Origin: Pelomonas sp. Root405
GTDB lineage: Bacteria > Pseudomonadota > Gammaproteobacteria > Burkholderiales > Burkholderiaceae_C
Length of the DNA stretch: 64,000 nucleotides
Assembly (NCBI RefSeq): GCF_001425165.1
Contig: NZ_LMDU01000014.1
Coordinates: forward strand, 565,056-629,055
Direction of reading: 5' to 3'
The notes beneath the pieces are model-generated. The model saw only the letters and a list, made by a program, of their open reading frames with translations, was not told the origin of the DNA and did no database searches. This document shows positions 9,243 through 18,383 of this stretch, piece by piece (the first letter of the stretch is position 1; each line of letters opens with the position of its first letter). The translations under genes and the position numbers were made by a program.

Positions 9243-10859
9243 ATGACCGACAAGATCCCGTCCCTGCTGAGGGCCGTCGCGCTCGCCGGCGTCGCGTGTC
9301 TGGCGGCTCCGGCCGTACAGGCCGCACCCGCTGCACAGGTTGCCCTTGCCCACAACCCGCTGATCTGGGCCGACGTGCCCGACATCGCCGTCATCCGTGT
9401 CGGCAAGACCTACTACATGAGCAGCACGACGATGCACATGAGCCCGGGCCTGCCGATCATGACCTCGCCGGACCTCGTCAACTGGCGCATGGCCTCCTAC
9501 GCCCATCAGAACCTGGCCGACAACGAAGCCATGCGGCTAGAGAACGGCAAGAACGCCTACGGTGCCGGCTCCTGGGCCAGCAGCCTGCGTCACCACAACG
9601 GCGTGTTCTACGCATCGACTTTTGCGTACACCAGCGAACGCACCCACATCTACAGCACGCGCGATCCCGAGCGCGGCCCGTGGAAGGAGGTGAGCTTCGC
9701 GCCCGCGCTGCATGACCACAGCCTGTTCTTCGACGACGACGGTCGCGTCTACATGGTCTACGGCGGCGGTCGCATCACGCTCGTCGAGCTGAAACCGGAC
9801 CTCTCCGGCATCAAGCCCGGCGGCGTGAACAAGGTGCTCATCGAGAACGTCAACACCGTCTTCGGCACCGACCTGGGCGGGCTCAATGGCGAGGGTTCGC
9901 AGCTGCTCAAGGTCGACGGCCGCTACTACCTCTTCAACATCGCCTCGCCCGGCAGCCGCTGGGCGCGCACCGTCATCATCAGCCGCGCCGACAGCATCGA
10001 CGGCCCCTACGAGAGTCGCATCGCGCTCGACGACCGCGGCATCGCCCAGGGCGGCCTCATCGACACGCCGGACGGCAAGTGGTACGCCTATCTCTTCAAG
10101 GACAACGGCGCCGTCGGTCGCATCCCCTACCTCGTGCCCGTGACCTGGAAGGACGGCTGGCCCGTGCTCGGCACCGACGGCAAGGCGCCCATGACGCTGG
10201 ACATCCCTGCCGGTGGTCAAGGGGTCTCCGGCGTCTCGGGCATCGTCGCCTCCGACGAGTTCGACCGCCGGCCCGGCGACCCCGACCTGCCGCTGGCCTG
10301 GCAATGGAACCACAACCCCGTGCCGCGCGACTGGTCGCTCACGCAACGCCCGGGCCACCTGAGCCTGTCCACCAGCCGGGTCGTCGCCACGCTGCCCGAG
10401 GCCACCAACACCCTCACCCAGCGCACCTTCGGCCCCAAGAGTTCGGCCACCACCCGCATCGACGTGAGCGGCATGAAGGACGGCGACTGGGCCGGCCTGA
10501 GCGCCTTCCAGAAGAACTACGGTTTTGTCGGCGTCAAGATGAGCGGCGGGGTCAGGTCTCTCGTCATGGTGAGCGCCGACGCCGACAAGCCGGAGGAGGT
10601 CGCCACCGTTGCGCTGTCGGGCAAGACCGTGCACCTCAAGGTCGACACGGAATTCCAGCCCGCGCCCGAAGTCGCCGGCTTCTCCTACAGCCTGGACGGC
10701 AAGACCTGGACACCCATCGGCCGCCCCTCGCGCCTGGCCTACACCGCGCCGCACTTCATGGGCTACCGCTTCGGCCTCTTCTTCTACTCGACCAAGACCG
10801 CCGGCGGCCGTGTGGACTTTGACTACTACCGGGTCGAGCCCGCCGGCGGCTCCCGCTGA
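9243..10859 (+). CDS. GH43 (subfamily 12-like) arabinofuranosidase/xylosidase
   Basis: 538 residues; start at 9243 gives the Sec signal MTDKIPSLLRAVALAG to AQA. The propeller begins NPLIWADVPDIAVIRVGKTY and contains MSSTTMHMSPGLPIM, DHSLFFDDDGRVYMVYG and LNGEGSQL, a pattern typical of GH43 subfamily 12. The C-terminal 190 residues (FDRRPGDPDLPLAWQWNHNP onwards) form the usual beta-sandwich. Subfamily 12 enzymes in xyloglucan loci of other bacteria are alpha-L-arabinofuranosidases. A close paralogue lies in opposite orientation at 26967-28556. Confidence 0.87.
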   Translation: MTDKIPSLLRAVALAGVACLAAPAVQAAPAAQVALAHNPLIWADVPDIAVIRVGKTYYMSSTTMHMSPGLPIMTSPDLVNWRMASYAHQNLADNEAMRLENGKNAYGAGSWASSLRHHNGVFYASTFAYTSERTHIYSTRDPERGPWKEVSFAPALHDHSLFFDDDGRVYMVYGGGRITLVELKPDLSGIKPGGVNKVLIENVNTVFGTDLGGLNGEGSQLLKVDGRYYLFNIASPGSRWARTVIISRADSIDGPYESRIALDDRGIAQGGLIDTPDGKWYAYLFKDNGAVGRIPYLVPVTWKDGWPVLGTDGKAPMTLDIPAGGQGVSGVSGIVASDEFDRRPGDPDLPLAWQWNHNPVPRDWSLTQRPGHLSLSTSRVVATLPEATNTLTQRTFGPKSSATTRIDVSGMKDGDWAGLSAFQKNYGFVGVKMSGGVRSLVMVSADADKPEEVATVALSGKTVHLKVDTEFQPAPEVAGFSYSLDGKTWTPIGRPSRLAYTAPHFMGYRFGLFFYSTKTAGGRVDFDYYRVEPAGGSR

Positions 10860-10933
10860 TCTTCGTGCGCGATTGGGTTGCCGCAGTCGAGGCACGGAGC
10901 GCCAGCTGCCCCGCAAGGGGCAAGGATTCCCTC

Positions 10934-13345
10934 ATGAACAAGTGCAGTAAACGGTCCTTCGTCCTTTCCATCCTTGCCGCGAGCATCACCGCCGGTTGCG
11001 GCGGTGGCGGCGGTGGCGGCGGTGGCGGCGACACGCCACCGCCCCCATCGTCCGGCGGCGGGACGCCGCCGCCCCCTCCGCCGCCGCCTCCCCCGCCACC
11101 ACCGCCGCCGCCCGCAGGCGGCAGTGGTGGGACGACATCCCCTGCCGCGAAGTGGACGAGCGTGAAATGGGGCGGTGGCGGCTACGTCACCGGCCTCGTC
11201 TTCCACCCGACCACCGCCAACCTGCTGTACGCACGCACCGACATCGGCGGCGCCTACCGATGGCACGAGGCCACGTCGTCCTGGCTGCCCATCACCGACG
11301 GCGTGGGCTTCGGTGGCGGCGAGGCCCGTTTCCACGGCATCGAAAGCATCGCCGTCGATCCGAACAACGACCAGCTCGTCTACATGGCCGCCGGCATGTA
11401 CACGTCCGAGGGCAACGGCCGCCTGTACATCTCCAGCAACCGCGGTGACCAGTGGACCCACGTCGCCCTGCCCTTCCCGCTGGGCGGCAACAACCCCGGC
11501 CGGGCCATCGGCGAACGGCTGATGGTAGACCCCAACAAGCCGTCGACGATGTTCTACGGCTCGCGCACGGCCGGGCTGTGGAAGAGGGCCGACTCCGGCC
11601 TGACCTGGGCCCAGGTCACGTCGCTGTCGAGCACGCGGCTGACCCAGGACCAGGTCAACGCCCTGAGCATGGGCAGCGCGATGGGCGTCAGCCTTGTCGT
11701 CTACGACACCGGCACCCAGGGCAGCGGCTCGGCCACGCAGACGATCTATGCAGCCATCAACCCGGACTACGTCAATGCAGCGGGCCTGGCCTCGAACCTG
11801 TACCGGTCGACCGACGGCGGCGCCTCGTGGGCCGCGGTGTCGACGCCGGTCTCCGGCCATCACATTCCGCACATGGTGCGCGCTGCCGACGGCGTGTTCT
11901 ATGTCGTGTTCACCAAGGACCCCGGCCCAGGCGCAGGCGGCCCCGCGCGGCTCTACAAGTTCGACGGCAGCAGCTGGACCCTGCTGAAAGACCCGAACAG
12001 CGGCGGGACGGGCACGGGCCTTGGCCTCGGTGGCCTGTCGGTGTCGGGCACGGGCGCCAGCACCCGCATCGCGCTGGGCGTGACCAACTCGTGGGGCAAC
12101 TACAGCGGTCAGCAGGTCATCCAGTGGTCGGGCGACGGCGGCAAGACCTGGCGCGAAATCGCGGCCACCATGCCGCGCATGCCGGCTGATGGCGGCTTCT
12201 GGGGCTGGCCTGACGATGTCGAGATCGATCCGTTCAACCCGGATCGCGTCCTGCACGTCACTGGCGGCGGCATATGGGAAACGCGGAACGCGGCCTCGGC
12301 CACGCCAAGCTGGAACGAGTTGGTCGACGGCCTGGAGGAGACAGCGGTGCTGAGCCTGGCCACGCCGCCCGCTGGCGCCACGTACACCGTGATCAACAGC
12401 TCAGGCGACGTCGGCACCTGGGTGCACACCGATCTCGCCACCAAGCCGACGCTCACGCCGCGCACCGAATGGAGCAACGGCTTCGCCGCCGACATGGCCT
12501 GGTCCGACCCGCAATACATGGCCACCATCGGCGTCGTCCTGGGCACCAGCACCGGCTTCGGCTACTGGTCCGGCGACGGCGGCAAGACCTGGACGAAGTT
12601 CGCCAGCTACCCGCAAGGAGTGGCAGACAACAAGGGGGGAGAAGCGAGCATCGCCGTGACCGGGCGCAACAAGGCGGTCTGGGCGCCCGGCAACTCGGTG
12701 CCCTCGTACACCACGGACAACGGTGCCAGCTGGACCGCGACCAATCTGCCGGCGATCAACGCCGTCTTCCCCCGCGCCTATCGCCTGGTCGCGGATCGCA
12801 AGAACTCCAACAAGGTGTATGCCTACGATTCCGGTGGCCACTGGTGGGGCACGCCGGGCAAGGTGTATGTGTCGACGGATGGCGGCCATACCTTCACGCT
12901 GAGCGCCGGCTCGGTGGCCGCAGAGCTGGCGCCGAACTACTTCGGCAACACCTCGCTGGCGGTCAACCCCAACGCCGAAGGTGAGCTCTGGTTGGCCGAC
13001 GGCAACGCCGTGTACCGCTCGACCGATTCGGGTGCGACCTGGACCAAGCTGAGCCACTTCGCGTCCATCTTCACCGGCAACCAATGGGCCGCCGTGCAGG
13101 GCGCCAGCGCCATCGCGCTGGGCAAGCCGAAAGCCGGCGCACCGCACTCGGCGGCGGTCTATGTGGTGGGCGTGGTGGGCGGCGTGTGGGGCGTGCATCG
13201 CTCCGACGATGCCGGCGCCACCTGGACGCGCTTCAACGACGACGCCCACCAGTTCGGCGGCATCGGCGCGATCGCGGCTGACCAAGGCATGTACGGACGC
13301 ATCTACTTCAGCGGCACCGGCCGGGGCCTGCTGTACAGCAACTGA
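10934..13345 (+). CDS. GH74 endo-xyloglucanase lipoprotein
   Basis: 803 residues; the ATG at 10934 gives a lipobox TAGC (Cys22). Next come a run of ten glycines and a proline run of about sixteen residues, a flexible tether of about 55 residues from membrane to enzyme. The rest is the two seven-bladed propellers of family 74, with the signature ARTDIGGAYRW (catalytic Asp about 103) and many Asp-box-like STDGG, SGDGGKTW and STDSGATW turns. GH74 enzymes cut the beta-1,4-glucan backbone of xyloglucan. This is the only backbone-cutting enzyme in the window and defines the probable target polymer. Confidence 0.92.
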   Translation: MNKCSKRSFVLSILAASITAGCGGGGGGGGGGDTPPPPSSGGGTPPPPPPPPPPPPPPPPAGGSGGTTSPAAKWTSVKWGGGGYVTGLVFHPTTANLLYARTDIGGAYRWHEATSSWLPITDGVGFGGGEARFHGIESIAVDPNNDQLVYMAAGMYTSEGNGRLYISSNRGDQWTHVALPFPLGGNNPGRAIGERLMVDPNKPSTMFYGSRTAGLWKRADSGLTWAQVTSLSSTRLTQDQVNALSMGSAMGVSLVVYDTGTQGSGSATQTIYAAINPDYVNAAGLASNLYRSTDGGASWAAVSTPVSGHHIPHMVRAADGVFYVVFTKDPGPGAGGPARLYKFDGSSWTLLKDPNSGGTGTGLGLGGLSVSGTGASTRIALGVTNSWGNYSGQQVIQWSGDGGKTWREIAATMPRMPADGGFWGWPDDVEIDPFNPDRVLHVTGGGIWETRNAASATPSWNELVDGLEETAVLSLATPPAGATYTVINSSGDVGTWVHTDLATKPTLTPRTEWSNGFAADMAWSDPQYMATIGVVLGTSTGFGYWSGDGGKTWTKFASYPQGVADNKGGEASIAVTGRNKAVWAPGNSVPSYTTDNGASWTATNLPAINAVFPRAYRLVADRKNSNKVYAYDSGGHWWGTPGKVYVSTDGGHTFTLSAGSVAAELAPNYFGNTSLAVNPNAEGELWLADGNAVYRSTDSGATWTKLSHFASIFTGNQWAAVQGASAIALGKPKAGAPHSAAVYVVGVVGGVWGVHRSDDAGATWTRFNDDAHQFGGIGAIAADQGMYGRIYFSGTGRGLLYSN

Positions 13346-13377
13346 ACGCCCGCTTCTCTCTCATCCCTCTATCGCTC

Positions 13378-13434
13378 ATGAACACGAGAACCGCCACGGC
13401 TCACCCGCGCGCTCACCATCCCACGCTGCGTTGA
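13378..13434 (+). other. Possible 18-codon leader ORF before GH31
   Basis: ATG at 13378 opens an 18-codon frame (MNTRTATAHPRAHHPTLR) that stops one base before the GH31 start codon. The arrangement would allow translational coupling or attenuation, but the ATG has no clear ribosome site and the peptide resembles nothing known. It may be chance. Confidence 0.2.
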
Positions 13435-13435
13435 C

Positions 13436-16396
13436 ATGAAGCGTCGAGACCTCGTCGGCCTGATGGCCTGTGTCCCCGCCGGCGCTTTGGCTGCCCCGGG
13501 CGCCAAGGCGTCCCCCCATCCTTCAGCGCTGGACGCCGCCGGCCAGCTGCGTGCCCTGCCCCTGGACGGCCCACCCGACGGCTTCGCCTGGCGGCGCGTC
13601 GCCGAGGGCCTGCAGTTCCGCGCTGGCGGGCTGACCAAGAGCGTGCTGTTCTACGGCCCGAGCCTGGTGCGGGTGGCCGCCCACCTTGGCCAGGCCCACA
13701 CCACCCAGCCCAGCCTCGTCGTGGTGGCACGGCCGCAGCCGCTCGCCTTCGACGTGCAGGAAGCAGGCGACCAGCTCGCGCTGACCGGCGCCGGCCTGCG
13801 CATCACGGTGGACAAGCGCAGCGGCGCGCTGGCCTTCTTCACCGCCGACGGCCGGCCGCTGACGCGTGAGCGCGCAACCTCGCCCACCGAGCTCAAGCAA
13901 GTCGAGATCGCCGGCAGCCCCAGCTACACGCTGGCGCAGACCTTCACGCTGACGCCTGACGAGTCCCTCTACGGCCTGGGCCAGTACGACGAGCCCTACA
14001 TGGACTACCGCGGCCGCGATGTGCTGATGGTGCAGACCAACATCGGCATCGTCGTGCCCTTCCTCGTGTCCACGCGGCGCTGGGGCCTGCTGCTGGACGT
14101 CTACTCCAAGATGACCTTCCGCGACCGGCCCGAGGGCATGAGCTTCACGGCCGACAGCGCGCCGGCGGGTGCCGACTACTACCTCACTGCCGGCGCCGAC
14201 ATGGACGCCGTCATCCGCGGCTACCGCCACCTGACCGGTGCCGCACCGATGTTCCCCAAGGCCGCCTTCGGCCTCTTCATGAGCAAGGAGCGCTACGAGA
14301 CTCAAGCGCAGCTGCTGGACGTGGTCAAGCGCTTCCGCGCCGAGCGCTTCCCGCTCGACTACATCGTGCAGGACTGGCAGTACTGGGGCGGCGAGAAGAA
14401 CGGTCCGAACGGTCGCGAGTGGGACGGCAAATGGAGCGGCATGGTCTGGGACGCCGAGCGCTTCCCCGACCCCGCCGGCATGGCGCGCGAGCTGCACGGC
14501 AAGCTCAACGTGAAGCTGATGGCCTCCATCTGGCCGAGCGTCGGCAACGACACCGACCTGGCCCGCGAGCTGGATGCCAAGGGCCTGCGCTTCGAGCCGC
14601 TGCACTGGATCTCCAAGAAGGCGCGCATCTACGACGCCTTCAGCGCCGAGGGCCGCCGCATCTACTTCAAGCATGCCAAGAAGGGGCTGCTGGACATCGG
14701 CGTGGATGCCCTGTGGATGGACGGCACCGAGGTCGAGGTGGGCGGTGCCGCCCACGACCCGCGCGAAGTCGAGGCCGACATCAAGAAGCTGGGCATGACC
14801 GCGATGGGCGACACCACGCGCTACCTCAACGTCTACACGCTGGTGACGACGCGCGGCGTCTACGAGGGCCAGCGCGCCGCCGGCCCTGCGGCCAAGCGGG
14901 TGCTGACGCTGACGCGCTCAGCCTGGGCCGGGCAGCAGCGCTATGCGGCCCTATCCTGGTCTGGAGACACGACGGCCTCCTGGGCCACGTTCCGCGCGCA
15001 GATCGCCGGCGGACTCAACGTCGCAATGGCCGGCCAGCCCTACTGGACGCAGGACACCGGGGGCTTCTTCGTCAACTTCGCCGGCGGCCAGAACAACCCG
15101 TCCTGGCGCGAGCTGTACGCGCGCTGGAACCAGTTCGGCATCTTCAACCCGGTCTACCGCATCCACGGCACCTCGGTGGACCGCGAGCCCTATTTGTTCA
15201 AGACGTTGGACCCGCAGGTCTACGCCTCGCTGCTGGGCGCCGCGCAGCTGCGCATGCGCCTGCTGCCGTATCTGTACGGCCTGGCCTGGCGCAGCACGCA
15301 GGACGGCTACACGATGATGCGCGGCCTGGCGATGGACTTCCCCGACCAGACGGCGCTGCGCAAGGTCGACGACACCTACATGTTCGGCCCCGCCTTCCTG
15401 GTGCAGCCAATCACGCGGGCCATGTTCCACCCCGAGGCGCCACCGCCGCAGACGGTGCCGGCCACGCAGCTGCGCACGCCCGACGGCCAGCGCGGCCTGG
15501 TCATGGAGTACTTCGACGGCGTCAACTTCGACAAACCGGCGAGCCGCACCGTCGATACCGTGGTCGCCCACCACTGGCCCGACCCGCCGCTGGGCAGCAT
15601 CCCGCCGGGGCTGAAGGGCCTGAGCAACTTCTCCGTGCGCTGGACTGGCGAGATCACCGTGCCGGAGAGCGGCGACTACGAGCTGGGTGTCGAGGGCGAC
15701 GACGGCTTTCGCATGTGGCTGGAGGACAAGCTGGTTGTCGACGACTGGACCATGGGCGCCGCCCGCTTCAAGGGCCAGCTCATGACGCTGCGCGAAGGCC
15801 AGGTGATCAAGCTGCGCGTGGACTTCTTCCAGGCCGGTGGCGGCCGTGTGCTGCGCCTGGCCTGGCGCACGCCGGCCCAGCGCCGCGAGGCGGCCGAGGC
15901 CCAGCGCAAGATCGACCAGCGCCAGCGCACGCTGCTCCCCGCCGGCACCGACTGGTTCGATTTCTGGACCGGGGAGCTGCACAAAGGCGACCGCAGTGTC
16001 GAGCGCGACTACACGCTGGACCAGTTCCCGCTGTTCGTGCGCGCCGGCTCGGTCGTGCCGCTGGGCCCGGTCGTCGAGCACACCGGCCAACACCGCGACG
16101 CGCCGTGGGAGATCCGCATCTACCCCGGCGCCGACGCCAGCTGCACGCTCTACGACGATGACGGCGAGACCTACCGCTACGAGCGCGGCGAGCGCACCAC
16201 CACCGCGCTGCGCTGGGACGACGCGCGCCGCACGCTGCACATCGGCGCCCGCCAGGGGCGCTACCCCGGCATGGTCGCGCGTCGCGAGCTGAACGTGCGA
16301 CTGATGGCGCCACCCGGCCAGGCCGAGCAGGCCCGCACCGTCACCTACCAGGGCGCCGCGCAGAACATCACTTTTGATTCCTCCCCCAAGACCTGA
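13436..16396 (+). CDS. GH31 alpha-xylosidase-like enzyme with nested PA14 domain
   Basis: 986 residues, with a short signal (MKRRDLVGLMACVPAGALAA). The GH31 barrel has the nucleophile motif GVDALWMDGTE (Asp about 429) and acid/base motif LSWSGDTTASW (Asp about 511). A PA14 domain (about 685-810; VMEYFDGVNFDKPASR to GGRVLRLAW, including GDYELGVEGDDGFRMW) is inserted into the C-terminal beta domain, which resumes at DWFDFWTGELHKGDR. PA14 domains in xyloglucan-active GH31 enzymes bind the oligosaccharide. Xylose release from the non-reducing end of xylogluco-oligosaccharides is the likely role. Its stop shares one base with the next start. Confidence 0.88.
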   Translation: MKRRDLVGLMACVPAGALAAPGAKASPHPSALDAAGQLRALPLDGPPDGFAWRRVAEGLQFRAGGLTKSVLFYGPSLVRVAAHLGQAHTTQPSLVVVARPQPLAFDVQEAGDQLALTGAGLRITVDKRSGALAFFTADGRPLTRERATSPTELKQVEIAGSPSYTLAQTFTLTPDESLYGLGQYDEPYMDYRGRDVLMVQTNIGIVVPFLVSTRRWGLLLDVYSKMTFRDRPEGMSFTADSAPAGADYYLTAGADMDAVIRGYRHLTGAAPMFPKAAFGLFMSKERYETQAQLLDVVKRFRAERFPLDYIVQDWQYWGGEKNGPNGREWDGKWSGMVWDAERFPDPAGMARELHGKLNVKLMASIWPSVGNDTDLARELDAKGLRFEPLHWISKKARIYDAFSAEGRRIYFKHAKKGLLDIGVDALWMDGTEVEVGGAAHDPREVEADIKKLGMTAMGDTTRYLNVYTLVTTRGVYEGQRAAGPAAKRVLTLTRSAWAGQQRYAALSWSGDTTASWATFRAQIAGGLNVAMAGQPYWTQDTGGFFVNFAGGQNNPSWRELYARWNQFGIFNPVYRIHGTSVDREPYLFKTLDPQVYASLLGAAQLRMRLLPYLYGLAWRSTQDGYTMMRGLAMDFPDQTALRKVDDTYMFGPAFLVQPITRAMFHPEAPPPQTVPATQLRTPDGQRGLVMEYFDGVNFDKPASRTVDTVVAHHWPDPPLGSIPPGLKGLSNFSVRWTGEITVPESGDYELGVEGDDGFRMWLEDKLVVDDWTMGAARFKGQLMTLREGQVIKLRVDFFQAGGGRVLRLAWRTPAQRREAAEAQRKIDQRQRTLLPAGTDWFDFWTGELHKGDRSVERDYTLDQFPLFVRAGSVVPLGPVVEHTGQHRDAPWEIRIYPGADASCTLYDDDGETYRYERGERTTTALRWDDARRTLHIGARQGRYPGMVARRELNVRLMAPPGQAEQARTVTYQGAAQNITFDSSPKT

Positions 16397-18348
16397 TGAA
16401 GAAGACTTCCCTCCCCCTGCTGCTGGCGCTGCTGGCCGCCAACGCACAGGCCGATGTGCGCCTGGCCGAAGTGTTCGGCGAGCACATGGTGCTGCAGCGC
16501 GACCGGCCGCTGAACGTGTGGGGCCAGGCCACGCCCGGTCAGACGCTGAACGTCGAACTGGGTGGCCGCAGCGGCACAGCGCGCGTCGGCGCCGACGGTC
16601 GCTGGCGTGTTCAGCTGGCGCCGCTGCCGGCCGGCGGTCCGCACCGCCTCGTCGTCAAGGGCGACCAGACCGTGACGCTCAACGACGTGCTGATCGGCGA
16701 TGTCTGGCTGCTCGGCGGCCAGTCCAACATGGAATGGGTGCTGGCCCAGACCGACACCGGCCCGCAGGAAGTCGCCTCGCCGCAGAACGCGCAGCTGCGC
16801 CATCTGCGCGTGCCGCACCGCGCCAGCGTGAAGGCGGAGGCCGAGATCGCACCCGCGCGCTGGGTCGTCGCCGAGCCGGGCCGCGTGGCCGAGTTCAGCG
16901 CCGTCGGCTACCACTTCGCCAAGCAATTGCAGGCTGTGCAGGGCGTGCCCATGGGCCTTGTCAACACCGCCTGGGGCGGCTCCATGCTGGAGACCTGGAT
17001 GAGCCGCGAGGCCGCGCTGCGCGACCCGGACCTCGCGCCCTTCGTCCAGAACCTGCCGGCCGACAACGCCGCCTTCGGCACCACGCTGGCCCAGCGCGTG
17101 CTGCCGCGCATTGCCGCCTGGCAGCCAGGCCTGCCGCTGCAGGGTGTCGACGTTGCGGGCTGGTCGGCCACCGGCGACATCGAAGGCAGTTGGCCCACGC
17201 TGAAGGCCCCCGGCAACTGGGAACGCCAGGGCCTGCCCGACGTGGACGGCGTGGTCTGGATGCGCAAGCGCGTGGAGCTGAACGCGGCGCAGGCGGCAGG
17301 CACGGCCCAGCTGCACCTGGCCAAGGTGGATGACTGCGACGAGGCCTGGGTCAATGGTCAGAAGGTCGGCGGCCAGTGCGGCTGGGATCAGCCGCGCCGC
17401 TACGCCGTGCCCGCCGGCCTGCTGCGCGCCGGCGCCAACTGGATCGCCATGCGCGTGACCGACAACGGTGGCGGCGGCGGCATCCAGGGCGAAGCCGCAG
17501 AACTGCGGCTGGACACGGCGGCCGGCGCGGTTTCGCTGGCCGGCACCTGGCGGGCGCGCGTCGAGAAGGTCGCTGCGGCGGCTGGCCCGGCCATCAACGA
17601 CGCACCGACGCTGGGCCACAACGGCCTCATCGCGCCGTTGAACGGCCTGTCGGTGCGTGGCGTGCTCTGGTACCAGGGCGAGGAGAACGGAGGTCGCGCG
17701 GCCGCCTATGCCGATGGCTTCAAGCGCCTGATCCAGGACTGGCGCGCGCAGTTCGCCGACGCGAAGCTGCCCTTCTACTTCGTGCAGCTGGCGTCCTGGT
17801 TCCCGCTGGCCGACAACCGGCCCGACGGCAACGGCTGGGCCGAACTGCGCGCCAGCCAGGCCGCCGCGCTGGCCCTGCCCCACACCGGCATGGCCACGGC
17901 CATCGACGTGGGCGACGCGGTCGACATCCACCCGCGCAACAAGCGCACGGTGGGCCAGCGCCTGGCCGGGCTCGCGCTGCATGAGCTGGGCCTGCGCGCC
18001 ACACCGGCCACCGGCCCGCGCCTGACCGGCCACCAGGTGCGGGGCGGCGAAATGGAGCTGCGCTTCGACACCACCGTCGGCGGCCTGCGCACCGCGCGCA
18101 CCGGTGAGGCGCCGCGCGGCTTCTACGTCGCCGGCGCCGATCGCCGCTGGCTACCGGCCGAAGCCCGGCTCGACGGCGACCGCATCGTGTTGCGCAGTGC
18201 CGCCGTGCCGTCGCCTGTCGCGGCGCGCTATGCCTGGGTCAACAACGCCAGCGAGGCCAACGTCGTCGGCGGCGATGGCCTGCCCCTGCCGCCACTGCGC
18301 ACCGACGACTGGCCGCTGGAATCGGCCGGCCGCCGCTACGGCCGTTGA
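16396..18348 (+). CDS. SASA/CE20-type carbohydrate acetylesterase
   Basis: 650 residues with a Sec signal (MKKTSLPLLLALLAANAQA). The SGNH-type esterase of the sialate O-acetylesterase family shows the serine motif GGQSNMEW (Ser110), the oxyanion-region WYQGEENG, and the late Asp-His segment DAVDIHPRNKRTVGQRL. A beta-sandwich of about 130 residues (WPTLKAPGNWERQ to GEAAELRLD), similar to GH2 jelly-rolls, is inserted in the middle. This architecture matches CE20 xyloglucan acetylesterases known from Xanthomonas xyloglucan loci. It would deacetylate side chains so the glycosidases can act. No sialate genes are nearby, so a sialic acid role is unlikely. Confidence 0.82.
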   Translation: MKKTSLPLLLALLAANAQADVRLAEVFGEHMVLQRDRPLNVWGQATPGQTLNVELGGRSGTARVGADGRWRVQLAPLPAGGPHRLVVKGDQTVTLNDVLIGDVWLLGGQSNMEWVLAQTDTGPQEVASPQNAQLRHLRVPHRASVKAEAEIAPARWVVAEPGRVAEFSAVGYHFAKQLQAVQGVPMGLVNTAWGGSMLETWMSREAALRDPDLAPFVQNLPADNAAFGTTLAQRVLPRIAAWQPGLPLQGVDVAGWSATGDIEGSWPTLKAPGNWERQGLPDVDGVVWMRKRVELNAAQAAGTAQLHLAKVDDCDEAWVNGQKVGGQCGWDQPRRYAVPAGLLRAGANWIAMRVTDNGGGGGIQGEAAELRLDTAAGAVSLAGTWRARVEKVAAAAGPAINDAPTLGHNGLIAPLNGLSVRGVLWYQGEENGGRAAAYADGFKRLIQDWRAQFADAKLPFYFVQLASWFPLADNRPDGNGWAELRASQAAALALPHTGMATAIDVGDAVDIHPRNKRTVGQRLAGLALHELGLRATPATGPRLTGHQVRGGEMELRFDTTVGGLRTARTGEAPRGFYVAGADRRWLPAEARLDGDRIVLRSAAVPSPVAARYAWVNNASEANVVGGDGLPLPPLRTDDWPLESAGRRYGR

Positions 18349-18383
18349 GTAGTCCACCGCCGCATATCTTTGAAAGAGTCCCC

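Noticed and set aside
16396-18348. Sialic acid esterase role for the SASA protein
   Set aside because: No sialidase or sialate catabolism genes nearby; the inserted jelly-roll and the xyloglucan setting favour a CE20-type xyloglucan esterase.
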